From NCBI GenBank assembly GCA_014607495.2, contig CP053154.1:62001-126000 (forward strand): 64,000 nt of DNA. Direction: 5' to 3'. This DNA is from Carposina sasakii (lineage: Eukaryota > Arthropoda > Insecta > Lepidoptera > Carposinidae). Of this stretch, positions 8,926 through 18,927 are shown one piece after another; within the stretch, counting starts at the first letter, position 1; every line of letters starts with the position of its first letter. The translations under genes and the position numbers were made by a program. The notes beneath the pieces were generated by a model. The model was not told the DNA's origin and did not search any database. It was given only the letters and a program-made list of their open reading frames with translations.

Positions 8926-11900
8926 AGTTCGCGCCACCCGGGCGCCCCGCACGGGACGTTTTCGCGGAGTCCGTGTCGAAAATTCCCGACGGGAAGGCAA
9001 AGTTAACGTAGACGTGAAGTGCTATACATCAAAAGAAGCGTCTCAACGAGACCAACTGAGGGAACACATCGTTTTGTGAAGATCGGATAAATAAAAACTA
9101 AAAAAAGTTGTGATCAAAAAAGCGATTTTTTCTATGAACCACGTGTGAAATTAACACAAAAAGTGGCGTGCGGCGCTCTCCCAGAGCCATAAGTGCCTGT
9201 TTTTATTGTTGGCATCACATTCGTCTCCTACGTGAGAACCCTCGCCCGCAACGTTTGACACCCTCCAGTCATTGTAACAAGTGGATTCGGAATTTTTTTT
9301 CTCCGAGGCTGGGCGTGGTTTTTTGTCCCCATTGCGAAGCAAAACAATGACAAAGTTAAGATGAATCCACGATGCGACGAAACCTAACCTTTTTTCAAAG
9401 GGCGATTCTTGCAACAGGGGGGGGGCCTGGTAGGACGTACGCAATACGTCTATCGAATCGCCGTCCGTTAACGCCCGCATTATTGGATTCCGTAATCAAA
9501 ATAAACTTTTTCTTGATTGTGCTGCCTGTGGAAACCACGCCATTAGCGGTTTATGTTCATAGTGTGCAGTTTTTTATGGACTCTGGAGCAAAAAGTAAAG
9601 TGGGGGAGAACACCACATTTCCTTATTAGCAGTAGTTAAGGGCATCCTCCCCTCACCTAGCTTTCGACAACATATTTTGCCTCTCATATCTCAAATTTTC
9701 AAATTTGAGGGGACTATTTTTCCTCACACCTATCCCTTTCCGCCATTTAAGTAATAACCGTGGTTCTTTTAATATACTCTGTGACGGAGCCCGTCCTAAA
9801 ATAGCAAAATCCTGACGTACGTCGTGATTTCCGGTTGTTGATCGGAGAGCGATCATAGGGGTTGGACTACCTATCCCCTACTTTCAACCCCCCCCACGCA
9901 CTTTTTTGCACAAAAGTGCTAACAACTTCAGCCGATAGGGGGATGCAGAATCGGGGCTGTACCATCAGAGCCCAGGACCTCCCTTCAACCCCCCCCTACA
10001 GAAAACACCCCCCCCCGTCCCCCCAATGCGGAACAAATACTCTGAGGTGAGCGGAAAAGCGGGACACCAAAACGGGGAGGGGGGAGGGATTGCGCGGGTG
10101 GATATTGTGGTAGACGTGGGGACATTGCGATGATTGCGGGGGGATCGTGGGCTAGACGATGGGCGGAGGAGACCGGAGTGGCTCATACATGGTGGAAGGG
10201 GGAGGGGGAATCTCTGGGAATCTCGCTGCGGAGGACCCAGCATCTTGCTAACGCGCCCCCCCCCAGGCCATCATCACCTCCTTCGGAGGCCGGCGAAGAC
10301 GCCTCCAGGCCAAATGTAACGCAAAAAAGCGGAGGGAAAAGGAAAAGAAGAGAACGAGCCTTGAGGTCCCTTACCAGGCGCCTGCGGAGGTAGGTCGCCA
10401 CTACGCGGGTCACCGACCTGAACAACGTGTGCTGCTGCACAATTATCGACGGGCTGTAAAATGACGGAAAGAGCGTCACCCCATCTCACAACAAGCGAAG
10501 AAATGTAGACCGGCCAGCCCAGCACAAGGGAATCCGGCGCCCCCGTCTGCAAAATGACCCATGCCCGGCGGCGGCGGCAACTACACAACTAACACCCCTA
10601 AACCTACCAACTACACTCTACCGCACACCACCTAACAGATACGCGACCTCCATTACAACAGACCTATCATAACTAAGCAGGATATTCTGGCCTGTGTCAA
10701 ACAGGAAATAAACTAAGAAAGAAGCTTCCCTAACTTAACCGGTTCAACGGGCCCACCATTCGCCCAGGCGGCACAGGAAGTCGCGGAGATCTGTGTCGTA
10801 ATTAAACGGCGGCAGTTGTAGAGTGGTGCTAAAGCGGGAGGGGCAAGACCACGGGGGGGAAGTGTTTGGGGAGGCAAGGGAGCGGGCGGGGGGCAGAAGG
10901 GGGTTAACACAAAAGCGGTTGCCGGGGAGGAACCGCATCAGGGGATTTTCAGAGGGAGCGTTTCCCAGGGAAGGAGGCTGGCAGGAGGAGAAAAAAAAAA
11001 CGAGGGAGGGGCAACGGGAGGAGGGTCAGGGAGGGGCGAGGGGGCAGGGGCAAAGGCAGGGAAACGGGGAACCGGACCGGAAAAACGGGGAGGGGGGAGA
11101 GGGGACGTAGGAGGCCCCGCCCAGGAGGCAGGATCTTAGGAAACCTCCCAGGAGGGGGCTAGGAGGGCAGTGAGTCGCAGGAGCAAAAAGGAGGCGCAGG
11201 GAGGCAGCAAAAAGCAGGAGGCATCCCCCCCCGCTTTCGCACCTAGGGGGCCTCACGCAGGTCTCGAGGCGCAACCCACAGGGATAATTTTTGGGCCAGG
11301 AATAGTTTTCCGCAATAGGAACGGAGGGCTAGGAGGGGAACGGGGGGGGAGAGGAGCGGTGGGAGCATGTTGGGGGGGAGAACGCCGGAAAAGGGTTCAA
11401 GACCCCTCGACGGGGGCACAGGGGGGGACTAGGCCAACCCGCCAGAAGGGGGATGCAGAAGGGGGTGCTGATACCATGGACAAACAACCTCCCCCTTCAA
11501 CCCCCCCCACAGGAACACACCCCCACATCCCCCCCAAGGGAAAGCTTCTGAGAAGGGGATGTCCGGGACACAAGAGGGAGGGGGGAAAATAGCGAGGAGC
11601 GGAAAGGGACACAAGAGGGAAGGGGGGGAGGGAGGGGAGGGAGGGAGAAACCAGCCAAAGCGCGAAAAGGGGAAGGGAAAAAAGAGATTGAGGGCAAAGG
11701 GGGCTGCGGAGGGATGGGAAAGGGAGGGAGCGGGGAGGGAGGGGGGGGGGGGATTAGGGGATCAGGGTTATGAACGGAAAGAGGAGCAGGGCATGACGGA
11801 AGGAGCGTCACCGGCAGCGAAGCGGGAATTGTAGGGGCAGGAGGGGGCGGGCCGCTGCAAAGGGACTACAGCCCCGGCGGCGGGGGGAACCTCCGGCAAC

Positions 11901-12130
11901 CCCTTCACCCGCACTTCCGAACCAGGGAGGGAGATGGCGTATCACTGCAGACCTAATCATTTGGCAGGTGTATTAGTGGTGTCAAGGAGGAAAGAAAGAG
12001 GGAAGCGTCCCTACCTTCAACGGTTCAACGGTCCCATATTCGTCAGGCGCCGCAGGAGGGGGATGGGAGCGGTTCTCGACGCTACCCCTCCCGACACAGC
12101 TGCGACCCTTTCCGCACCAGTCTCTTCTAG
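8926..12130 (+). other. 5' untranslated region of TRAS-like element 1
   Basis: No protein is recognised in this 3.2-kb leader, although GC-rich stretches keep many frames open by chance. The hairpin GTCTC-AAC-GAGAC lies at 9040-9052. Phrases recur at offsets of about 1.3-1.5 kb. GACGGAA-GAGCGTCACC is at about 10463 and 11793. CGGTTCAACGG plus a related downstream phrase is at about 10739 and 12019. CTTCAACCCCCCCC followed by ACACCCCC is at about 9983 and 11492. These suggest an old internal duplication of the leader. From about 10850 to 11760 the + strand is a G/A-rich tract with long G runs. Confidence 0.7.
9040..9052 (+). promoter_or_regulatory. 5' leader hairpin of element 1
   Basis: GTCTC-AAC-GAGAC forms a 5-bp stem with a 3-nt loop, about 115 nt from the element's 5' end. 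Element 2 carries a longer version of the same sequence at 19062-19080, about 135 nt from its 5' end. Shared position and sequence in two otherwise diverged leaders point to a conserved RNA structure or promoter element. The function is unknown. Confidence 0.5.
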
Positions 12131-12139
12131 ACCAGCAAT

Positions 12140-12840
12140 TATAGTCACCCCATGTATGCAGGGTAATAGTAAGCAAGATATAATTAAATCTTTTAGAGAT
12201 AGCATTAGTTTTAAAAATTGTAATTATGCGCCAACGAGTCTGCAAACTGTATCAAATAAAATGAGGGTCGAGTTCCAGACACCACAACAGAGAGATGAGG
12301 CTCTCTCCAAGTTGGGGTCCTCCTCTTTCGTACAGCTGAGGCTGCTAGGGGATTGCGCCCCATGGCAATCCTCAAAGGGATAAACACTGACGTTCCTTCG
12401 GAGGAACTAATTGCGATCATCAGAAAACAAAACCCACACATCGACAGCAAAATCACGCAGGACAGCGACCTGACCTTAAGATTCATTAGGGAAAATCGCA
12501 ATGAAAAACTATACAACGCGGTCTTAGTGGCCAATCCTAGCGTGTGGAAGGCACATTATTGACTCTGAGAGGGTTAACGTGACTATCAGAGGGGTCCACA
12601 CGGAGCCATTCTCTCCATTTATACCAGTGCCACAAGTGTTTGCAGTTCGGGCATCTGCAGGGCAGATGCTCGGCGAATGAGCCTACTTGCGCGCACTGCG
12701 CAAATACCACCCATTTCACTTCACAATGCCCCTCCAAACAGGAGACACCCCAAGTGCACCAACTGCATCAGCAGACACAACAGCAACAGCAGCACAAAGT
12801 CCCCCTCCTCTAAAGCCGACAAACAGACACACTCTCAACA
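12140..12840 (+). pseudogene. ORF1 (gag-like) of TRAS-like element 1, frameshifted
   Basis: The gag-like protein of R1-clade elements binds the element RNA and directs it to the telomere. Pieces are visible in different frames. About 12160-12350 has MRVEFQTPQQRDEALSKL, the core-domain type also seen in element 2 as CRTREERDRVVNKL. The piece 12353-12562 has LKGINTDVPSEEL and IRKQNP, matching LKGVLQCNSDDDI and LRNQN of element 2. A third piece (about 12625-12740) carries two zinc knuckles: CHKCLQFGHLQGRC (CX2CX4HX4C) and CAHCANTTHFTSQC (CX2CX4HX4C), followed by a Gln-rich tail. At least two frameshifts separate the pieces, and no long N-terminal region is recognised upstream. The copy is non-functional as written. 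Confidence 0.75.
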
Positions 12841-12912
12841 TGAGGCAACCTCACCCAAATGCCAACATTATCTTTCATGAGAAACAGAAAAAAATAGAGT
12901 CCCGCATCGATT

Positions 12913-15395
12913 ATGGATAAGTTCATCAACATCATACAATGCAATGTTGATCGTTCCACAAAAACAGCCAACAAGAATTTTAATATATTTCATGGAAAGT
13001 AACTTCCAAATTGCATTAATTTCGGAACCGTATGTCGGTGCGGGTAACGAAATGCGCCCTATACAGGGAATTGATATCTTCCAGCATTCTGAGGGCAGGC
13101 GGGTCAAGGCCTGTGTCCTTGCCAAGCTGGGTCGTGGGAGGATTTGGGCGTCTCACAGTATTCAACGGCCAATCTCAGCGTGGTCGGCATCGAGATCGAC
13201 AAATGTACCGTCTACCTGGTTCCGCCTATGTTGAGCCTGACGAGGATGAGGGAAACACACTATCCAGAATTGACCTGTTTCTAAAGGCAACCGTCAACCC
13301 ATCACAAGGTGGTGGAGGCGGACTTCAACGGGTGGAACACGATTTGGCACAGCGCATCCACTAACAAACGCGGCAACGAGATTGTGGAGGTCATGCATGG
13401 CAGCGACATGTACTGCTGTAATGAAGGGGACACTCCCACATTCGAGACGTCACGCACGGTCGAGACAGGGCCTCTATCATTGATGTCACCTTTGCATCAG
13501 GGTCCATCGTCAGCGGCATTGTGGTTGGAAGGTGGACACTAGAGTCTGCCCTTCGTCGCAACACAAACGCCGTCACATTTCGCATCAGGACTGGGAGCAG
13601 AGCACCTCTGCCTTACGCAAATCCCAACCCCACCACTTTTCTCTATAATGCGACAGGGCTGCAGGTCAGGCTTCAGGGACTCATTGCACACTGAAAATGT
13701 CTGAATCTGAGTTGCTGGACGTAGACCTGAACTGCTGCACTAGAGAGAGGCTCGACGAAGTGGTGGAACTACTCACGCGGGTCATCAGATACGCTTGCCA
13801 CGAATCCTTAAAGATCAAACGTCGGGGGTCAGAATGAGAGCGCCTTGGTGGACTAAAGGGCTGGATAAAAGGAAGGAAGAGGTCATTCGGATCCATCATA
13901 GAATACACTCGGCAAGAAAAAGGGGACAACCTCTAGAGGATCTCTTGGAACAGCAAAGGTGTCTCAAGAAGCACTACTCTCAGGAGATCCGAGCCGTGTC
14001 CACGGCAAAATTCAAAGAGTTCTGCGAGATGCAGACAGGCGAAAACGTCTGGTCCCTCACAAATAGGCTCCTCAGAGACTCCAATCCCCGGCGCCCCCTA
14101 CCACCTTAAAGGTGGGTGATCACACCACCCAGACCAGCGAGGAGACTGCCAGGGCTCTATGGATCATTTTTATCCTGAGGATACGCAAAACAGCGAAACA
14201 CGCCATCATCTACTCAGCAGCATGGAATCTGCTTCGGCGAACGGACATGATGACCCCCCCTTCACCGAGGAGGAAGTCCTGGAACAACTGGGCTACATGA
14301 GCCCCAAAAGGGCCCCAGGCATGGACCACCTCACGGCGGACATATGCCTCGTCTTCGCTCGGGCGTACCCCAAACTGATCACTGACATTTACAACCGCTG
14401 CTTGGAGCTACAAATATTTTCCTCGCCAATGGAAATCAGCCTACGTCAGGATCATTCCTAAGCCTGGAAAGACCGACTACAGCTCCTTATCCTCCTTCAG
14501 GCCAATCGGCTTGCTGCCTGTCTTCGGGAAGCTGTTCGAGAAACTTTTCATCAAGAGGATCACGTACAGGGCAGCCCAATCAAACAAACTTAATCCCAGA
14601 CAGTACGGATTCAAGGAGCAGACAAACACCGTCGCTGCCCTTGATGCGGCGCTCGGGGTCGTTCGAGCGGCCAGGGCCGATGGGCGGCTGGTCGTGGCAG
14701 TCAGCCTGGACATAAAGGCAGCTTTCGACAACGCTTGGTGGCCAGCGTTATTTAACAGGCTTAGGCACATAGGATGCCCCAAGAATGTGTTTGGCTTGGT
14801 CCGCAATTACTTCAGGGAACGAGAGGTCATCTTGGATCACGCTGGGGAAAGAGTCAGCAAGACCATGACAAAGGGATGTGTACAGGGCTCTGCATGCGGA
14901 CCAGTTTATGGAATGTCATTCTGGACGAGCTGCTGGACACTGCCCTCCTACTGGCTGCCATGTTCAGGCCTTTGCGGATGACGTTTTGCTGATCGCATCG
15001 GCCTGCAGTGCAGAGGAGCTTCAGAGAGTCACCAACGAGGCCTTGGACACCATCTCTGCATGGGGTAGAAGCGTCAAGCTTGGCTTTGGCCCTGCCAAGA
15101 CCCAAGTGGTTGCATTCACCCCCAAGGCTAAGCAGGCCACACTGCGTATGGATGGCCACATCTTGCCTTTCGTGCATGAATTCAAGCTTCTGGGTGTCAT
15201 CATCGACCAGAAGCTTTCTTTCACCTCACACGTCAGATATGTCACTGGGAAGGCATCAAAAATCTTCAACAAACTCTGCATGTACTCCAGACCGACTTGG
15301 GGAGCTCACCCTGAGAATATTAGCACCATTTATAAACAGGTCATCGTCCCTACCATCACCTACGCTGCTGGGATCTGGGGTCATGTGGTGGCCAG
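12913..15395 (+). pseudogene. ORF2 5' part of element 1: endonuclease and first, broken RT copy
   Basis: The likely ORF2 start is ATG at 12913 (MDKFINIIQCNVDRSTKTA), the usual opening strand of an R1-clade APE-type endonuclease. A frameshift near 12975 follows. The next frame contains IALISEPYVGAGNE (catalytic Glu box) and, after another break, a DFNGW motif near 13320. From 13795 the linker region APWWTKGLDKRKEEV leads into the RT region. The segment from 13969 to 15395 is the first copy of a tandem duplication. It stops after the RT thumb (ITYAAGIWGHVVA) and is broken by several one- and two-base indels. The endonuclease of TRAS elements gives telomeric target specificity; here it is too frameshifted to act. 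Confidence 0.8.
13969..15395 (+). repeat. Tandem duplication within ORF2, copy 1 (1427 bp)
   Basis: The segment from AAGCACTACTCTCAGG to GTCATGTGGTGGCCAG is repeated head to tail at 15396-16826. The junction reads GCCAG then AAGCACTACT, with a 2-base AG microhomology. I count about three base changes between copies and seven indels. The indels include C-run length at about 14095 and 14256, two bases at about 14112, and single bases at about 14160, 14411, 14907 and 14947. They shift copy 2 relative to copy 1 by 1427, then 1429, then 1431. Confidence 0.95.
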
Positions 15396-16826
15396 AAGCA
15401 CTACTCTCAGGAGATCCGAGCCGTGTCCACGGCAAAATTCAAAGAGTTCTGCGAGATGCAGACAGGCGAAAACGTCTGGTCCCTCACAAATAGGCTCCTC
15501 AGAGACTCCAATCCCCGGCGCCCCCCTACCACCTTAAAGGTGTGGGTGATCACACCACCCAGACCAGCGAGGAGACTGCCAGGGCTCTATTGGATCATTT
15601 TTATCCTGAGGATACGCAAAACAGCGAAACACGCCATCATCTACTCAGCAGCATGGAATCTGCTTCGGCGAACGGACATGATGACCCCCCTTCACCGAGG
15701 AGGAAGTCCTGGAACAACTGGGCTACATGAGCCCCAAAAGGGCCCCAGGCATGGACCACCTCACGGCGGACATATGCCTCGTCTTCGCTCGGGCGTACCC
15801 CAAACTGATCACTGACATTTACAACCGCTGCTTGGAGCTACAATATTTTCCTCGCCAATGGAAATCAGCCTACGTCAGGATCATTCCTAAGCCTGGAAAG
15901 ACCGACTACAGCTCCTTATCCTCCTTCAGGCCAATCGGCTTGCTGCCTGTCTTCGGGAAGCTGTTCGAGAAACTTTTCATCAAGAGGATCACGTACAGGG
16001 CAGCCCAATCAAACAAACTTAATCCCAGACAGTACGGATTCAAGGAGCAGACAAACACCGTCGCTGCCCTTGATGCGGCGCTCGGGGTCGTTCGAGCGGC
16101 CAGGGCCGATGGGCGGCTGGTCGTGGCAGTCAGCCTGGACATAAAGGCAGCTTTCGATAACGCTTGGTGGCCAGCGTTATTTAACAGGCTTAGGCACATA
16201 GGATGCCCCAAGAATGTGTTTGGCTTGGTCCGCAATTACTTCAGGGAACGAGAGGTCATCTTGGATCACGCTGGGGAAAGAGTCAGCAAGACCATGACAA
16301 AGGGATGCGTACAGGGCTCTGCATGCGGACCAGTGTTATGGAACGTCATTCTGGACGAGCTGCTGGACACTGCCCTCCCTACTGGCTGCCATGTTCAGGC
16401 CTTTGCGGATGACGTTTTGCTGATCGCATCGGCCTGCAGTGCAGAGGAGCTTCAGAGAGTCACCAACGAGGCCTTGGACACCATCTCTGCATGGGGTAGA
16501 AGCGTCAAGCTTGGCTTTGGCCCTGCCAAGACCCAAGTGGTTGCATTCACCCCCAAGGCTAAGCAGGCCACACTGCGTATGGATGGCCACATCTTGCCTT
16601 TCGTGCATGAATTCAAGCTTCTGGGTGTCATCATCGACCAGAAGCTTTCTTTCACCTCACACGTCAGATATGTCACTGGGAAGGCATCAAAAATCTTCAA
16701 CAAACTCTGCATGTACTCCAGACCGACTTGGGGAGCTCACCCTGAGAATATTAGCACCATTTATAAACAGGTCATCGTCCCTACCATCACCTACGCTGCT
16801 GGGATCTGGGGTCATGTGGTGGCCAG
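15396..16826 (+). repeat. Tandem duplication within ORF2, copy 2 (1431 bp)
   Basis: This is the downstream copy, continuous with the unique 3' half of ORF2 (GAAGGCTGTCCGC follows at 16827). Copy 2 is open through the RT core from 15727. Near 15540 and 15690 it has its own frame breaks, where copy 1 keeps the frame in the second case. Confidence 0.95.
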
Positions 16827-18060
16827 GAAGGCTGTCCGCAGGTCTCTGGAGTCTGTGCAGAGGGGTTTCGCGATCAGAGCCACAAGGAGCTTCCGCACCG
16901 TGTCCACTAATGCAGCGCTTGCACTGGCAAACTTTCTTCCACTAGATCTGGAGGTTAAACAGGTGCACTGCTTCGAGGAGGCCAGACTTCGGGGCAGCTG
17001 TGGAGCCCATCTCCCGGAAGACATCGAGCTAGAAAAACCCACTCCTGTTAAACACCTATTCCACCCAGCTGAACGAATCAATATGCCTAAGAAAGTGCAA
17101 GCACCTGACAATATCACCAATCAGTCCATTGCACTTGAGCTTGAGTGTTCGCCGGATCCTGGTCTTGAGTCCACGTGTACAAACATCTACACAGACGGAA
17201 GCAAGTTGGAGGATGGATCGGTGGGGGCAGCTTTTGTATGTTTCCAGCCTAAGGTGACAAGAAAATTCAAATTGCACAGTTGTTGCTCGGTCTTTCAGGC
17301 GGAACTGTTCGCCATTCTGTCGGCGTGCAGGTGGGCCTCTCGGCTGGGAGACACTGCGACAATTGAGGCCAACACCAGAATCAAGATTTGTTCGGATTCT
17401 ATGTCTTCCATCATGGCAATTGGAGACAGGAGTAACACCCATCCCCTGGTTACGGAAATATTTCAGGTCATCAAGGAATTACGCGACAGGGGACTACAGG
17501 TGGCTGTTGACTGGGTTAGGGGACACTCTGGGGACATAGGTAATGAGGCAGCTGATGCCGCCGCCTTTAGTGCAGCCTCCTTGAAAAAGGTCCCAGATTA
17601 TGCCTTCTTCCCAATATCCTATATCAAGCGAACTGCTAAACAGAAATCTCTCCAAGCATGGCAGCACAGGTATCAAAGCGCTCAACAGGGCGCTCACACC
17701 AGGGCACTGCTTCCCACTATAGAGAGTATACGCAGGCTGTGGAAGGCCACAACACCATCGTTTTATCTCACTCAGGTATTGTCGGGGCACGGATTTCACA
17801 AAGAATACCTGCACAGATTCAAGATCACTGGCGATGATAAGTGCCCCTGCGATGACGCTTCCAAGCAGACGTTGAAGCACCTACTGGAAGAGTGCCCTAG
17901 ATTCGGCCCTAAAATCCATGACCACAAGGCTCTTTGCCTAAATTTGGAGGTCTCCCCCTTTTGTGTCGAGGAGCTCCTTGGCAAGGAGACGAGCCTGAAG
18001 TCGGTCCTGGAACTCATTAACTACATAATGTCCAGGCTCAAAGCCTTTAACGGAACGTAG
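15727..18060 (+). CDS. ORF2 of element 1, open C-terminal part: RT, RNase H, CCHC (777 codons)
   Basis: This is a reverse transcriptase that primes on nicked telomeric DNA. Positions are counted from the first Met. RT finger block SFRPIGLLPVFGKLF is at 67-80, motif A SLDIKAAFD at 136-144, motif B KGCVQGSACGPVLWN at 192-206, and catalytic FADD at 226-229. An RNase H domain follows with the four acidic residues in order: D490 in YTDGS, E526 in AELFA, D557 in CSDS and D610 in NEAAD. RGHSGD is at 598-603. The C-terminal zinc motif is C706, C708, H718, C723. The Met at 15727 is internal, not the true start; the natural ORF2 begins at the endonuclease near 12913. The order fits an R1-clade element, and the poly(A)-CCTAA junction makes TRAS the best family. 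The intact 2.3-kb frame suggests recent activity. Confidence 0.9.
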   Translation: MSPKRAPGMDHLTADICLVFARAYPKLITDIYNRCLELQYFPRQWKSAYVRIIPKPGKTDYSSLSSFRPIGLLPVFGKLFEKLFIKRITYRAAQSNKLNPRQYGFKEQTNTVAALDAALGVVRAARADGRLVVAVSLDIKAAFDNAWWPALFNRLRHIGCPKNVFGLVRNYFREREVILDHAGERVSKTMTKGCVQGSACGPVLWNVILDELLDTALPTGCHVQAFADDVLLIASACSAEELQRVTNEALDTISAWGRSVKLGFGPAKTQVVAFTPKAKQATLRMDGHILPFVHEFKLLGVIIDQKLSFTSHVRYVTGKASKIFNKLCMYSRPTWGAHPENISTIYKQVIVPTITYAAGIWGHVVARKAVRRSLESVQRGFAIRATRSFRTVSTNAALALANFLPLDLEVKQVHCFEEARLRGSCGAHLPEDIELEKPTPVKHLFHPAERINMPKKVQAPDNITNQSIALELECSPDPGLESTCTNIYTDGSKLEDGSVGAAFVCFQPKVTRKFKLHSCCSVFQAELFAILSACRWASRLGDTATIEANTRIKICSDSMSSIMAIGDRSNTHPLVTEIFQVIKELRDRGLQVAVDWVRGHSGDIGNEAADAAAFSAASLKKVPDYAFFPISYIKRTAKQKSLQAWQHRYQSAQQGAHTRALLPTIESIRRLWKATTPSFYLTQVLSGHGFHKEYLHRFKITGDDKCPCDDASKQTLKHLLEECPRFGPKIHDHKALCLNLEVSPFCVEELLGKETSLKSVLELINYIMSRLKAFNGT

Positions 18061-18686
18061 ACTCATTGGCGCGACTGCTGGAGGCACTATGCCTTCAATC
18101 CTGCCACCAATATTTTGTAATATTATATGTATTTGATTTGTTTTGTTTTGTTTTGTTTTAAATTTTGTAATTGCTCACCGAGTATTGTATTGTATTTTAC
18201 ACCTTCATAACTTCATTACTGTACACTATTGTGCCTGTATTTCTGTGTCTTTGTGTCTTAGTCATTTTTGTTATCTTCATTGATATAATTTTATTTGTTA
18301 TTTCATTTTATTGTGAAAATCTCTTGTGTTAATTTCTTGATCTCTTGTACTTTTGTATCCTAATATCCTAATATTTCCACTCGCACTTTGTGGCGGGGAT
18401 AAAGTTTAAACATTAATGTAACTATAGCTCATTTATAATTTTAGTGTATTTTTCTTTTGTGATTGTGTGAAATTGTCTGTTTGTTTGTTTGCGTATCGCT
18501 TTGTTGTAAATCGCTATATATAATAATGATAATAATATTATATTATCTTAATAATTACTGTGAAACAAATATTGTAAGAAACATTTAAAGAATATGTGTC
18601 TCAGCCGGCAAGTATCAAATCGCTTCCGGAATTCCTTTTGTATATTAATCTAAGCCTTTTTTGTGAAATAAATGATTTTAAAAGTA

Positions 18687-18719
<33 letters not shown>
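18061..18719 (+). other. 3' untranslated region and poly(A) of element 1
   Basis: An AT-rich 628-bp trailer follows the ORF2 stop. It has TTTTG-rich runs near 18138, an AATAAA word at about 18667, and a 31-nt A run. It ends AAACCTAACC, as expected when the poly(A) RNA pairs at a TT-3' end produced by cutting TTAGG between T and A. Confidence 0.85.
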
Positions 18720-18722
<3 letters not shown>

Positions 18723-18927
18723 AACCTAACCTAACCTAAACCTAACCTAACCTAACCTAACCTAACCTAACCTAACCTAACCTAACCTAACCTAACCTAA
18801 CCTAACCTAACCTAACCTAACCTAACCTAACCTAACCTAACCTAACCTAACCTAACCTAACCTAACCTAACCTAACCTAACCTAACCTAACCTAACCTAA
18901 CCTAACCTAACCTAACCTAACCTAACC
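18720..18927. repeat. Telomeric repeat array (CCTAA)n, 208 bp
   Basis: About 41 nearly perfect units lie between the poly(A) of element 1 and the 5' end of element 2; one CCTAAA variant occurs near the start. The array ends ...CCTAACC, the upper-strand end expected for TRAS cleavage between C and T. Confidence 0.98.

Larger units (their letters stand above)
8926..18719 (+). mobile_element. TRAS-like telomere-specific non-LTR retrotransposon, element 1
   Basis: The element starts near AGTTCGCGCC after the degenerate CCTAA tract. It ends in a 31-nt poly(A) (18689-18719) followed directly by (CCTAA)n. Poly(A) joined to the C-rich telomeric strand is the orientation known for TRAS, whose endonuclease nicks between T and A of TTAGG; SART lies the other way. 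In order it has a long 5' untranslated region (about 3.2 kb), a frameshifted ORF1 with CCHC knuckles, and ORF2 with APE endonuclease, RT, RNase H and a terminal CCHC. Then come a 0.63-kb 3' untranslated region and the tail. The total of 9.8 kb includes a 1.43-kb tandem duplication inside ORF2; without it the element is about 8.4 kb, near the length known for TRAS1. ORF1 and the 5' half of ORF2 are broken, so this copy looks non-functional unless the indels are assembly errors. Confidence 0.88.

Noticed and set aside
10713..11834. Many overlapping frames in the G-rich leader of element 1
   Set aside because: Low-complexity Gly/Arg/Lys or Pro/Ser products in several frames on both strands follow from base composition; no domain is recognisable.
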